A DNA stretch of 64,000 bases from Formicarius rufipectus (GCA_013399695.1 VXAU01000760.1:186001-250000), one strand, 5' to 3'; positions 13,053 to 26,946 are shown, counted from the first letter of the stretch. Program-made: numbers and translations. Notes: generated by a model not told the origin, from the letters alone.

Positions 13053-16000
13053 TGGATTAACAGCAGCACACAACTCTTCTTGCGGGATTTGAATCCGTAA
13101 GGGCAGTCTGGTCCTGTGGTCTAACAAGGTGAGTGATGTGTGTGGGTGGGAACGTGGGAGAGGGAAGTGACAGGAGATCTCTTCAGAGCATGTTTTCAGA
13201 GCTGAGCACAAGTGTTCTCACTCAAAAGCAAACAAGCCCCAACTAGCCTGTTTTCCTTGTCTCTGGGGTCAAGTTTGCATTAATCACACTGTCCTGTACC
13301 ATCATAACATCCCCAGAAGTGAGTGAACCAAGCACTGTATTTGTTCAGACACCAGCAGCAAGGGAAGGGTGGATCAGCCCACTCTGAACACTGACAACCT
13401 TCTTTTTCTTAGTGCAACTTCCCTGTGCTCAGAGAGGAAAAACCACTCCTTTCCTGACCACCCTTCAGGAGTGTGGCCAGGTTTCTCAGTTGTTTGAACT
13501 CAGTCCTGAGAGCAAAAGGACTCCAGATGAGAGTACTGTAACCTTTAACATTAGTATTTCATTAGTATTAGCACTTCCTTGGTTTTCTAGCAAATAATAT
13601 GTGTTTCAGGAGGCTGGTTGGGTGGGTATTTCATTTAGTTTTTGGCCACAATTCCATTTGCAGACTGAGCCTGCAAAAGAGTGAAAAAGTGCATTGCAAA
13701 TCTCTTAATAGAAGTACCTAAGAGGCAGAATCCCTGTATGCATCATCTGAGAAGGAGGCAGATCCAAGAGATCAGAGAAAGTGATTTAAATTCCAGAGAA
13801 GATTCAAAGATGAATGATGAGGCCTCATGAGTGAAATAAAGTAAAATTCTACATATGCTGCCTTGAAGCAGCAACAAACTCACAGACCAAAAGCTCATTT
13901 CAACTATCTTTGAAGACAGTTTGTTCAAAAGCCCACACTACTTCTCAATTTTGGAAAGGGCATTAATAATGCAAGAATGTCAGACTATCACAGGTTGGGC
14001 CTCAACATTGTCCCTAACTTCCCAGTGACGTGCTCATGGACACGATGTGTACTCTTTGGAAATAAAGCAGTTTCATACTTTGTAAAAGCATTAATAGTCA
14101 AAATTTAAAAATTTAACTTACAACTTTGATTAAATAATATCAATCAGGTATCAGGCCTCAGACTATGAAACAAATGAGGTATTTGGGCTCTTTTAGTTAG
14201 GTGGGAAGTCAGAATATCTGATGCTTTTCCTATTTTTCCCTTGATATTACTCTTATTTTTGAAGTGGTAAATGTGTTCTGTTTGTGACTAATTCTCAAAG
14301 ACTATCTCCCAAAGCCTTTGCATTTTTTAGTCTCTGATCATATATATAGACATCTGGATATATAACTTTTATAGTAGTTTCTGTAATGTAAAGAGGTATT
14401 TAATAGAAAATGTATAATGACAAATCAGAGTGTAGATCAATATCTGGCATAGAAAGGAAATAATCATAGAAGCCCTTTAAATTAGGGGTCAGGAAATTAA
14501 GCTTGTAATGTTTTTTCTGGCTAAGATTTTGGTTGTATTCTTTATTCCTCAGATTCAGGGAGATAATGGTTGATGGAACTTGACCTTAAAAAATGTTCCC
14601 ATGTTTCATTATTAGGTAGAAAGTGCATTCATCTCAGAATATTGATCACTCTTTCCATTTAGAAAGAAGCAGTTTTCCACCCTGATAAGACCAAGGAAAT
14701 ATTTTATTGAGCCTGACAAGCTGCAGCATTCATGGTAGGAGGCATAATGCCTCTTTCTTACTTTTCTTTTCCCTGCTCTCCTCAGCAGTAGATTCCCCAG
14801 GGCAAATCTAAGCTGGCAGTGGCCATTCTGAATTTCCAAAGCAAACTCCTTTGCATTATCCATAATAGTTTCATTTATTCTTTTATGTATGCAGGTAACT
14901 CAGTCGTGGAATGTTGGTATGGGCTGCAAACAAATAGCAATAACCATCATGTTAAGTGAGAGCCAAAGACCATCAGTGTAACCTTTCCATTTCAAAGGGA
15001 AGATTGGGAAGCAGTGGGTGTATTAAGTATCCCAGTTTTGGTCTGGCTGCTAAAAAGATATGAATGGGTGGGATAATGTCTTGAATAAAATTGACAAAGG
15101 GCATAATTAAAGTTCCCACATTAATAGAACTGGGATCTTATAACAATTTCTGTCCATAAATATGACATATGCAGGAACTGATCACATGTTAATCTTTGTT
15201 TTAAAAAACACATGGGGTGCTTTTCTAGATCATCATCTGGCTTTGGTAATAGAGGGGCTACCACTGGCCAAATATCCATTTACAAAGAGGAATTTTTCTT
15301 GTGCCAATACTGATTTTTCAAGTGAATATAGAAGTTTTTGAATGATTATAAAAGAGTAAAAGGAAAGCTGATGGTTTATTTGGAAACAGCATGTGATTAG
15401 CATTCCTTGTTGTTTTAGCATTATTTAAGCACTTGTTAAAATTAGTTTTCAACTAGTTAAAATTAGTTTAGTAGCTTGTATTACTTGCTGATGTGATGAA
15501 GGTGGTGATTGTAGAGCACAGACTAACAGGGTAGCAATGAGTTTGGTGGGTCCTGTACCTGTAGTTTCATTCTGTATTACTGGCTTTGCACGAAGTAGCC
15601 AATAGCAAATAATGTGAATGAGATTTAAAATTTGAGTACAAATCCCTTTCATACATTGCTTGGTGTTTTTAATACAGATTTAGGAGGCTTAGTAACAACC
15701 TTTTCATTACACAACATCTCAAATGAGTTCTCATTCTCCTAAATGTAGTGGCACCCATTTGTGTATTTTCTCACTAAATATAAAAAATATCTGTTTCTGT
15801 AAGATATTTGCCAAAACTCCCTCCGTGTATGTATTTCTGTATTTTTCAGCAGGGTTTGCAGAGGAAATGGCATGTGTTCCACTCCGCCAGTGTATAGTTA
15901 GGTCTGTGCAACACTTTTAGAGTTGCTGTGCAGTGGTGGATTGACCTCAGCCTTCCCTAACCTGCAGCGTTGTGTGCGTTTTCCCAGCAGGAATGCTGCC

Positions 16001-19000
16001 AGTATGGGAGTGTCACACTTTAGCTATCTTTTGGCATTTGACTAAGACATGTCTAGTTTGAAAAACTGTGATAATCTTTCTATCAGGAGTGAGAAGCTGG
16101 AAGGCTCCTTGTGATTGTTAGGACTGCACGTGGTGCACTCTGATAATGCAGGGCTGACTTTTTTTCCCAATTTGCTGAATTGTGATGGGAAAATCTTATA
16201 ATTGTTTCATGCTGTCTACAGCTCTGTTAACTCAGAAGCTGAACTTTTCTCATTGTCTAATGAATGTAAACAGATGGTAAATGCATTTCGTTTCCAGTTG
16301 TGCTGTGGGCTTGGTTTCAAGAGGTGACAGACATCGAGTTGGGCTCTCTGCAGCCTGGCTGAAGACACAAAGTTTGTTTGACCTCCAGTTTCTTGTCACT
16401 AAACAAGCTTTTAAAGATTTTTCTGTGGATGAACGCTGAGGAGACTATCAGTCTCTTTGAAAGTCTTTGTTGACTTTAATAGGGAATTTAGCTACTTATT
16501 TTAAGAAGAGGAGACACGCTTAAAATGCACAGTCAACTTCAACACCTAAATTAGGCAAAAGAAATCTTTACCTCTTCCTCTGGCCCCAGGTGGCTTGTGG
16601 ACTGTATACTTATTTTTAAAATCCAGAAAGACATGAGAGAAGGAGCTATGAAGCATATGGGTCAAAAGCAGCATCTCTCAATCAAAGAGATCAGAGAATT
16701 GGTCACAGTTGATTATGGTTAGTTGAGTATGGAAAGCTAAGCAGGATTTGCCTGCTGTAGGTGTGGGCAGTGTGGGGTTTATCTCATATATATGTATAGA
16801 TATATATAGTTTAATCACCCTTTCATTCCATGCTACTCTGTTGATTAATGAATGTGCAATTCAAAAATAATCATCTGAGTATTCTTAAAGAAAAATCAGT
16901 GAGGATGGAGGATTTTAAGAGATTCCGTGAACTCACGCTATGTTTACAAATTTGGAGTGACTCTTTTGAGATCCGTGAAAGTTCTGTGAGATCAGGAACA
17001 TCAGGCATGAACCCCTCATTTTACTGTGGGTTCTTTAGTTTTATGCCAGATTGTTTTATTTTGTTTTGGGAACATCTTATGAGTAGAATGCTCATGGAAA
17101 TGCATTTATGGAAGAGGTGGGTTTGTTCTGATGAGGATTTTTAAATTTTTAGCCACTGCTAAAGGATTATTTTAAAAATGCGAAGGAGAAAGTCCAATGA
17201 AAATGAGTTTTTTGGTGTATAATGAACATTCTCTGATACCTAATGAACCCTTCTTCCTTAAGAGGGCTGAACCCCAAAGTTACCTAATATTCCTTTGGGA
17301 TCATTAGTCCTGACAGTTGAACTACTAAGTGCTGTTTGACCTTACATCAGGGTACTTTTCTGCCTTTTGTTAATTCATGATTGATTAGTGTTAATTAATA
17401 GGGGAAAAGAAGGGAATTTAAAAAAAAAGAAAAAAGGGAAATAACACTGCCAGTATGAGCTTCTGCTCAGTAATGCTCCCTGTTACATGTAGTGAGTATT
17501 TTAATAGCAAAGAGCAGCTAAAATAAGTGTATTTATATGAGGTAGAGAGAGAAAGAGATTAATGGCCAAGAAAAATTGCCTTACTGGTGAAGAATAATCA
17601 ACATGTTACTTCCTAATCTCATGAGTGTTTCTTTATGAGATCATTATAATAGTTCATACAAATTATATTACCTACCAAGACTTTGTTATTAGTTAGCTCA
17701 AGCAATTTCAATAGTAATTTTATGTACAGTTAAAAGCTATCAGTTTTCATTAGCTGTGTATCACCTCAACAGTTTAGTTTCAATTTCAGTCCAACTCAGT
17801 TATTAAATACTGAGTTTCTGAAAACTTTGTATTTACCTTTGTATGCTCTGATAGTTTCTCTTTTTTTTTTAAATAGTTTTTAAATCAGTTTGTTCTGATA
17901 CAAGCTGTGAACGTACCCTGAAGTATTTACAAGCAGAATAGAAGATTTCCCACTGGTAGAATACTTCAAATTGGTCTAAGAAAAGACTCACATAGATACA
18001 AGCTGCCTGAGTTTATTAATTTCAGTGATTTATACCATGTTGACTTTTTGAAAACAGTGTTCCCTTTTTACTTTAAAACTTCAGGATGCAAAGCTGTTCT
18101 GCAGCTCTGTTTTCAAACCTGTTTCACTCCAGGTTCTAATAAACCCCTCCAAAGTTTGTATGTAGCTATGGATGTGCACATGTATGTATATCATACATAT
18201 ATATGTGCCACTAAAAGCTGCAAAGGATGGCACCATTGAGTTATTTTTACCATATCCTTCCCCACCCATCATCTCTCAATCTTACAGTGAGGCAAAACTC
18301 TTTAGATTTGGTACAGACTTGTCAAGTCTCTCCTAAGACAGGAGAGGAACAGCCAGATATATTTCAAATTAGAATGGTTTCTGATGGAAAAGGGCCAGCA
18401 GTGTCATCAGGCAGGGTCCATCAGGAGACTGCAAAATAAATGACTAAGAGATGTGTTTGATCCTTATTTAGTTCCCTGTCCTTTCCTTTTCTACAGTCAA
18501 TGAAAAGAAGTTTACCATGAGGGTTCTTATAAATCCTTTCTGGTTTTAGACACTGGAGGTTCATTTGCACATGACTCAAATGTCATACGTGGTCAGAATT
18601 AAGTTGGCTTCATTAAGTACTGGAATAAAAGTGGATATTGTGATTACAAGAGAGGGCAGAGGATGCCAAGGTGAGAGCCAGTGCTGTCCCTGCCTGGCAG
18701 GATGGCAGCAGTGCTGGGGAGACAAGGGACTGCCTAACAGAGAGGTCAGCACTACCATTAACCCCCTCTCCTTAGCACACAGGGCAGGTAGTTCAGGCCA
18801 AACCAGAGAATACATCCTGGAAATCTCAGTCAGGTCTGTACACTTAGCTCTTTTAAACTCAGCATGATGCACAAATCAAGTTAAAACTAATTCACAGGAA
18901 TTAAAAATTTGCCCCATTTGCCATAGGGGGACTTACAGTGTCTGTGTTCACCCTCTTTTTCAGCTGGAAGGCATTTGCTCCTCCACATAAGATGCACTGC

Positions 19001-22000
19001 ATAGTTCTGCAACATTCAGGTTTTATCTCAGGATGATCAAAGATCTTAAATCTCCAAGTCTGGTGCTAAATAGACTCATCTTTTTAGGTGCATTCTTTGG
19101 AATGTACATGAAGGGGAAAGGACTGAGGAGAGAAAAATAATAACTTTTATTTGTCACTAAAAGGTAAATAAGAATTTCTGATAAAATGCAACAGGGTTTT
19201 TTCTATGGGAACATCAGTAGCTATAGAGAAATATACTTGGTAAACATGCTATATAAATGTATTCCTGGAATTAGTTTGGATGAATTGGTACTCTTTGGGT
19301 ATTTCTCAAGGGAAAAAAAAAAGTTTTAAAAGATGGAATTTCCCTCACTAAATTTTATGAGTGATTTAATGGACAGCCACACTACTGTTTGACATGGTAA
19401 ATAAATCCTACTAAATAACAAACTGCAGAACTCAAGGTATTCTAATCAAATATTCTTTCTGTATTTTCTTTAAAATACCAAATGAATCTTAGGGCTCTTT
19501 CCTAAACAGTCTGTGAAAATTTTCTTTTGAAGAGAAAGTAAATGTCTAAGTTGTATCAACATTAAGTAGAAGTAAAAACATGGAGTAGACAGTGAGTAAA
19601 CAGTTGAAAATATCAGTTTGGGAAGACTGTGATTAGATTTGTACTTATTTGCATAGAGCATTTACTTGAGCAAGGTACACGAGAAAATACAGTATGTTTT
19701 ACTAATTGATAGTTTTCTAAACTATTAAACTCAATAGTTTATACTGGAGAAATAAGGTTAATAAGGTATATGAACTATAATTTCAAATCAATCAGCATTA
19801 AACTTCATTATCTTTTCAATTAGTGAGATTGTAAGGGCAAAGAAGCACTTCCCAATCCTTCCCCTCCAGTTCCTTTTATATTTTTCCTTTTTTCTTTTTT
19901 TTTTTTTTAATCCCCAAACCCAGTGTAGTGGAAAGTCTCTTCTGCTTTGCTCAGCTACTTAAACGGGGTGTCAATATAGAGTTACTGCCATTGTTGTCAG
20001 GTTTCATATTGTCTATGACATGGAACTGGTACCTCCTGCAAGAGCTCATTGAGGTACCACAGTCAGAGAATCAGGTTCCTGTGGCTCTTCCACATCAATA
20101 TCATCCCAAGAGATTTCTCTTCCTTTTATCCATGCAGCCAGAGGTAGAAAACACAGACTGGGTTTCTGGATTCCTCACCAAAAGCTCTATGAGAAAGCAG
20201 TAACTTTCTTAAAAGTTGCATAAGGAGCATGCAACTCTCATTCTCTCCCCTCTAATGTTCTTCTGATGCTTAACTGAGGTCCCAGAAATAAGGGATCAAT
20301 TCACACAGTGTTCAACCTCCTTTGTTCTAGGACTGATCATCCACAGCCACACACAAATCCAGATATAGAATAAAGCTTATTTAATTGTCAGGTGAGCCCC
20401 CTGTCTGTGAAGATGGCATCACCTCAGCACCTGTTCTGGGCAAAGGAAAGCTCCAAAACAGCTCCAATAGCTGTGGAAAAGCTTCCTCACAAAAGGAGCA
20501 CAGATGGCTCCATCCTACAAGCACTGCTGCTGACATCTGGAGGAGTGTGGTGCTCCAGTCTCGGGAACATAAAAGCCCTGGGCCCAAGCAAAGCACTCAC
20601 GTTGGTTGGGGTTTTTCCCTTCCCTGCCACCAGCTGTGAGAATTCAGCAACTTGCTCGGACACACTCTGTGATCAAATTTGAGCAGGGCTAAGGTTCAAA
20701 CTACAAGTCTTATGTGGAGGTTAATTGTGCAGCAATATTCTTACAGACAAAGCCCTCAACTGGTAGATTGTGGTGATGCTTTTCAGTGTATCACTTGTTC
20801 ATTTAACAGGTGAGACTATATTGATGGCTTTGTTTCCTATATAGAGTATATTTTTCTTCCATCCCACCTTAATTAACTACCTACATGCTGTATCTATTGT
20901 CAGTTCAGGGACAGGGTATATTGATTTTACAGACAGGGGAAAGAAGAGTGTCATGTGAAGGAGCTTCTAAAGGATAAATGTAGAACAAGAAACCCAAAGA
21001 CACTATTAAAAAAAAGAAAAAGTCCGTGACATGGATATTTTAGAGCTTTATTTAATGTTGTCTGAAGAGATTATGGAGATATTGGAGACGTATTTGCAGT
21101 CTGCACAGCTCCACTTAGTGGTCAACAATATCCAGACCCTTTCCCATAGATGTTTTAATCCTTTTCCATTTAGCACTGCTTAGATTGAGTATAGCCAAAA
21201 TGTGGCAAGTGTCTGTCCTGATGCACAGAGCCTGTAACTGAGGGAGAATAAATAATGCTACAAGGCCTAGCAATTGATGTTACTGAATGGATTTGATGAG
21301 TCAGTGTTTGCACTTTGCTTTTGTTTATCTTCAAAAGCTCTTCCCCAGAATGAAAGTGCTGGCAGACCATATTGTAGCACAAAGTCAACTTCAAGTGCAT
21401 ATCTGTTGATTCTCCCAGCAGCCAAGTTTTACTGTAAAGGCTGCATATTCCCAGGGAAAGAGAGTTTTGTTCATTATATTAGAAATCTGAAACACACTGG
21501 GGAACTCAGCTGTCCAATGAAGCAAGCCCATCCTTAATACTCAATATCTGAATTACATTCTTGAAGTCTACACTGGGACATTTTTAGCAGTTTATCTTTT
21601 GGTCTTGGTGGTGTTGGGATAATTAAAAAAAAAAAAAGAAAGGAAAACAAGAAAGAAAGGAAGCTATCAGCTATTTATAGGCAGTAAGAAAAAGATCTAA
21701 AAAAGGTCAACTATATAACTTATTTCCCTGTATCACTTAATCAGCTTTTACAGGTAGCTCAGCTACTGAAATTTAAGGCAAAGATTTATTAGAAGAAATC
21801 AAAAGAAAGCAGCAGTTACAGCAAAAGCAATGCCCCAAGGTATATTCTCTCCTTTTTTACACTAACATGCCTTAGTTGTAGAATTCTGTGGATGAGAACT
21901 GAAAGTAGGAAAGCAATTAAGATAATAAATGACTTTCTAAAGGACCAGATTTCTAAAGACCATCTCATTCAAGGTCTTTAAAGATCCTGTTTCAGAGACA

Positions 22001-22117
22001 ACTATTAGAAAGCCCAGAATAAGAGACCAGAAAGCCCTTCTGTGGTCACCTGGGGATTTCCTTCATGCCAAATTCATCAGTCTTGTGTAGATGGGTCAAT
22101 TGCCTAAAATATTTAAT

Positions 22118-22180
22118 TTTTAAAAAAAAAAATTGCATATGTAAATAGAAAACTCTTTTCTTTTAAAAAAATTGCATATA
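22118..22180 (+). repeat. Two A-run plus ATTGCATAT units
   Basis: Two blocks of T-run, A-run, then ATTGCATAT (ending at 22140 and 22179) are spaced 39 bp apart. The core resembles an octamer-like POU site, but the A-rich context makes a slippage or tandem-duplication origin equally likely. Confidence 0.5.
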
Positions 22181-24055
22181 TACTTTTTCACTTTAATTTG
22201 AAATCCACTGCCAACTGTTTCCAAATTAATATCTTTTTTTAAGCTTCCTTGCTAACAGTGACACTATTCCTTAGGTACTGATTAAAAGTGTAATGAAACC
22301 GTCTTTCAGAACCTTTAGGTCTGTTCCTTTGAGCTCTATTTGCAAACAGTGCAGCACTTTCAGTGCTATAAAAATATATCCCAAATAATATCATAAAAAT
22401 ATTTTGAGGGCAATGCCAAACTCTGTAAATTTTTACAGAGCTCTTTCCAAACGCTTGCAAAGAAGGAAAGTGTTCCCTTGTTAAGGTTTGCTATAAAGGT
22501 GCATGCTCGGAATAAATGGGTGCATACAATGGGGTTCAGGGGGGATTTGCAAATACTTGAGGTGCTAAATTCTTTCAGAAAAGAAAACTGAGCTTAACTT
22601 GAAGTGTTTCCCACTCTGCTGATGCTTGCCAAATCACAATGAAAGAGAAGTTGGAAAAGAGCCCTCCAGTTAGGATTGAAAGCATTTTAGAATTTTGAAA
22701 TGAGATTGTTACTGTGTGTACTTCATCATTTGTTGAGGGGGGTGGGAGGGGTTATTTTATTTTCTCTTTTATTTATGAAGTGAGTTTACAGTGAAAATAT
22801 TGTGACTGATGTAAACCAATAGTCGGGGTCTCTTTTTCTGTAGTGAATTTAATATGTGGTTTATTTCTAAAATGCTCTGATGTTTTTCACTAGAAGGTCC
22901 TAAAAGCTTGGGACACCTACTCTGTAAGATTTATATGGAGTCTGTTTTTATCTGTTTCATAAAAGCATATTCCAATGCAATGGCTTGTAATCAGCACTAA
23001 GACTTCAGGCTGGTTAATTCACTGTGATTTGATTAATACATTGTAGAGGCAGACTGGTGTGATAGAGTCATTACAGCCATCTAGCAGTCTTTGAAAGCCA
23101 AGCTTACTCATCTGTAATTTTACCTCATTAGGATAGCTTTATAAATTAGATATTTTTTAATAAAGTTCTTACTTGAGAAAATTAAAATTTCTTTATTTGC
23201 CACTGTAGCGTATTTTATGATTTTCTTTTCATGGCTTCACTGCTTCATATTACATTCCTTTTCCACTGTAGAACACATGCAGGGAAAAAATTGGCTTCCT
23301 ATGTTAAGGTGAGGAAATTGTCTGAAATGACAGCAGAACAAATTACCCACCACAATTATTTATTTTGTTATTTTGAAGCTTGTGAAATGGCCAGCCATGA
23401 AATACTCCCCGCTGCTGAATGACTGGCATATATTCCAGAGTTCTGAAATAAGTTTTTACTTCCTTATAGAATATTTGTTTTTACCCTGGGGCCCAGTACA
23501 GGCACTGAAAGATCATTTGCTGGAATAGACACGTATCTGTGTCCCTAAGATGTATTCAAATTGTATGACAGTTAAGCACCTGACCAACAGAGGCTTTTGA
23601 AAGCTCAGAAAGCACCAGGCTGAGACTCTAAGTGTGTAAATTCCCTTCAGAATAACACTTGATGTGTTTATGTGTTGAAATTTAAGGAAAAACACAGAAG
23701 GGATGATTTGAAGACTTCACCAAGCTGTCTACACTTGCATTATCTTACATTCCAGAAGGTATCAGAGAAGAATAAAGTCATGAATACTTTGTCCAGTGTG
23801 CACATCTGCAGTTGGACAGTTCCATTTTTCTTGGGAGCACTTGAGCACAGTTGCTGGAAGCTTGAGTTGTGGAATTTATGTAATCTTGTGTTTTCAGGCA
23901 GGGTTGTCTTTGAGAAATGTAACTGCCTAATGATCAGCCAGTGGAGTAATTACCCCAGTGCTTGTTGTTGTGTGTATAATGTCCAGAAACGTCTGGGTTT
24001 GCTATATGAGAGTGCTCTTGCTTTGGTTACCTGGGAGGAGAGTTGCTCACCCATT

Positions 24056-24081
24056 GGGGTGCACTTGGGGCACCCCAAGTG
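24056..24081. repeat. Nested perfect palindromes, 26 bp
   Basis: A 9-bp inverted repeat, CACTTGGGG (24062-24070) and CCCCAAGTG (24073-24081), has a 2-bp spacer. It overlaps a second inverted repeat, GGGGTGC (24056-24062) and GCACCCC (24070-24076). The two hairpins are mutually exclusive. Confidence 0.85.
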
Positions 24082-25264
24082 ATGCAGTTCAGGGCTGCAA
24101 AGCAGAAATAGTGTGAGACAGTTCTCAGAAAAGTGTCAAATGTTAACACCTGTAGTTTTTGCCAGGCAAGGCCTCTCAGAATCAGGAGCATCAGTTGGTT
24201 TGCTTTATATAAAATGTCTTACACGTGAGGCTGTGATGCATCACATGCTAATGTTCAGGTCAGGAGGTTTGGCAAGCTGTTTTGCCTTGCAAAGGGAGGG
24301 CTGCAGAATACTATACATGATTGCTGTTTGTTCAATAAAGTTTTCAGTCTTCCAATTTATTTACTTTCAATTTTGGTTTCAGTTCATTTAGCCTTCAGAA
24401 AACATTTGTGCTGTCTGCTGCTTACAAAAGGAAGGCTGTAGCAGCCCCTTGCTGCATTTATCTCTTGCTGTGGAGCTATGATGTCTGCAGTAATAAATGT
24501 ATCTGGTTGAAATAGAAGTGATTAAGTGCTTGTTGAAATGTCTTCTGGAACAAAACATTAACTTTTGCTTTCAAAGGGCAGATATTGCAGCAGATAGCAC
24601 TTAACCTGGCCAAGGACAAAGTGTTATGTTTAAACATCACTTTTCTGCTTGTTTCTGTGAATCGGCAAGGGTATCTGCATTCAAGCACTTCCATTTTCTA
24701 ATACATCAAAACAAGTATCTCTCCAGACCTGAAAGTAGCATCGTTGTAACTATTGCCTTTTTTTTTTTTAACAGCTCACCCATCTTACCAATTTGCTGTG
24801 ATTTATTCCTTTGAACTTTTAGATCTACAAGATATAACAAAGGAAAAAAATAATTGGGCAGACTTTGATATTTGCACACCAGATTTGTCTTCAGAGGCAC
24901 GGGTTCAACTGGGTGTACCTTTCTGAACTGAGACTGAATTTGACCATCTTGCAGTAATCTCTGATTGTCCAGCTCAGAAATTCATCCAAGATTTGATACT
25001 AATGTTGTCATGTTGAAAGTATGTTGTAACAACGGCCATTGCTTTTCAAAGCTGATGTGTGTCAGGGAAATCATAAATATCCTCATTTTCCTGAATTCCT
25101 GTCGAAAGGCTCAAGGCCAAAAGCTGAAGTGTGGAGAAGATGGGAGTTTCCTGCCCAGATCAGTTGGACACAGGGGCTGCTGGCCCATCTGTGTGTACAC
25201 AGAGCACAGCCAAGGTCCTTCCAGCACTGTGAGGTCCTGGGATATTGCATAGGACTTCCTATGT

Positions 25265-25310
25265 ACTCATGTGATGAGTTAATAATGGCAATCACTGATA
25301 ATAACTCATC
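25265..25310. repeat. Inverted repeats of an ACTCAT/ATGAGT core
   Basis: ACTCAT (25265-25270) faces ATGAGT (25274-25279). GATGAGTTA (25273-25281) faces TAACTCATC (25302-25310) across a 20-base loop. The core contains AP-1-like TGAGT half-sites. Function is not shown. Confidence 0.7.
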
Positions 25311-25788
25311 AATTTAGTGACTAAGTGCTATATATTTTCTTAATTTGAATCTCATGGGCATCCTCAGTAACTCTGCTGATAACAACCTAGGTATATATCT
25401 CATATAAAATCTTATATTCTTAAAAGCAGATACAGACATTAAGATATTATAATATTAAGATACTATGTATTAACATAAGTATGTGGATATACAAAGCAAA
25501 TAATGAATTGTCTGATTTTTCTCTGTTATCCATGTCTTGTTTACAAAGAGTGTGTTTTAAGATGCCTCTATTAACCACATATATTGTGCATGTATGCCAG
25601 GAGTATTTATCAACCCTGTTTTAGCTTTCATTAGCTTTAGAGATGTACAAATTACAATGATATCTTTTTTTTCTATGAGTGAAACTTCGAAACAACACAA
25701 TTTAAAAAAACCAAACCATCAGGGATATAACAATCAGTCACTTGGCCATGAGTGCTAAATAGTATCTTTCTTGCCCTCTGCCTTTCAG

Positions 25789-25951
25789 ATTTGTGACAAA
25801 GAATGGCATTACTACGTGGTCAACGTGGAGTTTCCCGTGGTCACGCTGTACATGGATGGCACCACGTACGAGCCTTACCTGGTGACCAACGACTGGCCCA
25901 TCCACCCCTCCCACATTGCCATGCAGCTCACGGTCGGGGCTTGCTGGCAAG
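25789..25951 (+). CDS. CLSTN2: CLSTN2 coding exon 3 of window: LNS domain
   Basis: 54 codons plus one base: ICDKEWHYYVVNVEFPVV, TLYMDGTTYEPYLVTNDW, PIHPSHIAMQLTVGACWQ, then the first base of Gly. This is the typical LNS segment in which the 'EWHxYV...TLYxDG' strand pattern precedes the conserved 'VGACW' strand. Residues ICDKEWHYYV are diagnostic for CLSTN2; CLSTN1 has VCDEEWHHYV as I recall. The acceptor is TTTCAG, the donor GTAAGG at 25952, a strong pair. GC content is well above the surrounding introns. Confidence 0.96.
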
Positions 25952-26866
25952 GTAAGGTCACAGCCCCAACAGGCAGTGGAGCTGGGAATTCAGAGCAAAA
26001 CAGAATCACTGGTTGCACGGTAAATACGTTGCTAAAAGGTTGATGGTATAAAACCAGAAGTAAACGCAGAGTTGTTAATGAATCAAGTGCAAAGATAAAA
26101 TGGACAGGCCATAATAGGCTCAGCATTTTCATGTATTCTTTCACCTAAAGTGTTGAATAGTTTGTCTATTTAGTGTGCAAGACTGTCTTCTTTCTCTTTT
26201 GTCTTCGCTTCTTTTAGTTGTTTGCCTTGTTCTCCAGCTGCAAGAAAACCATCTAAATACCAAAGAACTTCTGCTATCTCATTTCAAATTTCTTGCACAA
26301 CTCCTGGCCCTGTCCTGTGCTCCTCATAGTGCATGGATATTACCAGCAATTCCAGTAATTTAATTGATTCACCCTGTTATAGACCAGAGGTAAAAGTGAG
26401 AATAAAATAAATCCAGAAGCCCAACGCCCTGAGCCATATTTGGATGGGTCTTTGATTAAATATTAGCTTTTTCTCCTTTCTACCCTTTGTAGTCCCCCTC
26501 CTCTCATTGTTTTTTCCTGGTCCTTATACCTTCTTTCTCTGTTCTCTGTGTTACACCTCAAGTGCTCTTCTTTTTCTGCTTATCAGCTTTTGTAAAGTTG
26601 CCTCCATTACTGATTTCTACTTGCACACTGTGTCTTGTTTTCTCTTAAGACAAAGTATAACATGAGGTAAACTGTGTCATTAGGAGAAATGCTTTAACAC
26701 AGATTGTGGGTCTTCCCCACTCTTTAATGTTGTCTCACTTTCTCCGTTATTACCTTCTTTGCCAGTTTGATCTCTGCTCTTTTGCAAAACCTTACCTGCA
26801 AAATTTGGACATCTCATTCATGGCAGAGACATTCAGTGTAAATAGTACTAGAAACAAATCCATCTG

Positions 26867-26946
26867 TTAGACTGTGAACACCTTGGGGTAAAGATCCAGT
26901 CTCTATTTTGATGGCAACAGTGCAGAATGAAGCCATACTAATCCTG
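26867..26946 (+). repeat. Candidate ancient L2/MIR-type 3' tail
   Basis: The stretch 'TTAGACTGTGAACACCTTGG' followed by 'AAGATCCAGTCTCTATT' and 'ACAGTGCAGAATGAAG' follows the order of the old amniote LINE2/MIR3-type tail (tagactgtaagctccttggggcaggga... acagtgcctagcaca). Similarity is degraded and judged by eye, so the family is uncertain. Confidence 0.45.

Larger units (their letters stand above)
2140..25788 (+). other. CLSTN2: CLSTN2 intron, 23.6 kb
   Basis: This is a large phase-0 intron inside the LNS coding region. I found no further exon in either strand. The longest open frame, 23672-24082, has no family resemblance and unremarkable composition. Contents that stand out are a 35-bp tandem duplication at 11283-11352, a TTTA microsatellite at 13028-13052, TA-rich tracts near 16786-16809 and 18178-18207, a repeated ATTGCATAT block at 22132 and 22171, and nested palindromes at 24056-24081 and 25265-25310. 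I recognised no CR1 copy, which is notable for its length. The acceptor is CTGCCTTTCAG ending at 25788. Confidence 0.9.

Noticed and set aside
13082..13128. tRNA-like pieces: a T-arm-like GGATTTGAATCC (complement) and an A-box-like GTGGTCTAACAAGG
   Set aside because: The two signals lie on opposite strands and no cloverleaf can be drawn; treated as coincidence.
23672..24082. 136-codon + strand open frame in the long intron
   Set aside because: No domain or family resemblance, no splice or promoter context, and a length expected by chance in 64 kb.
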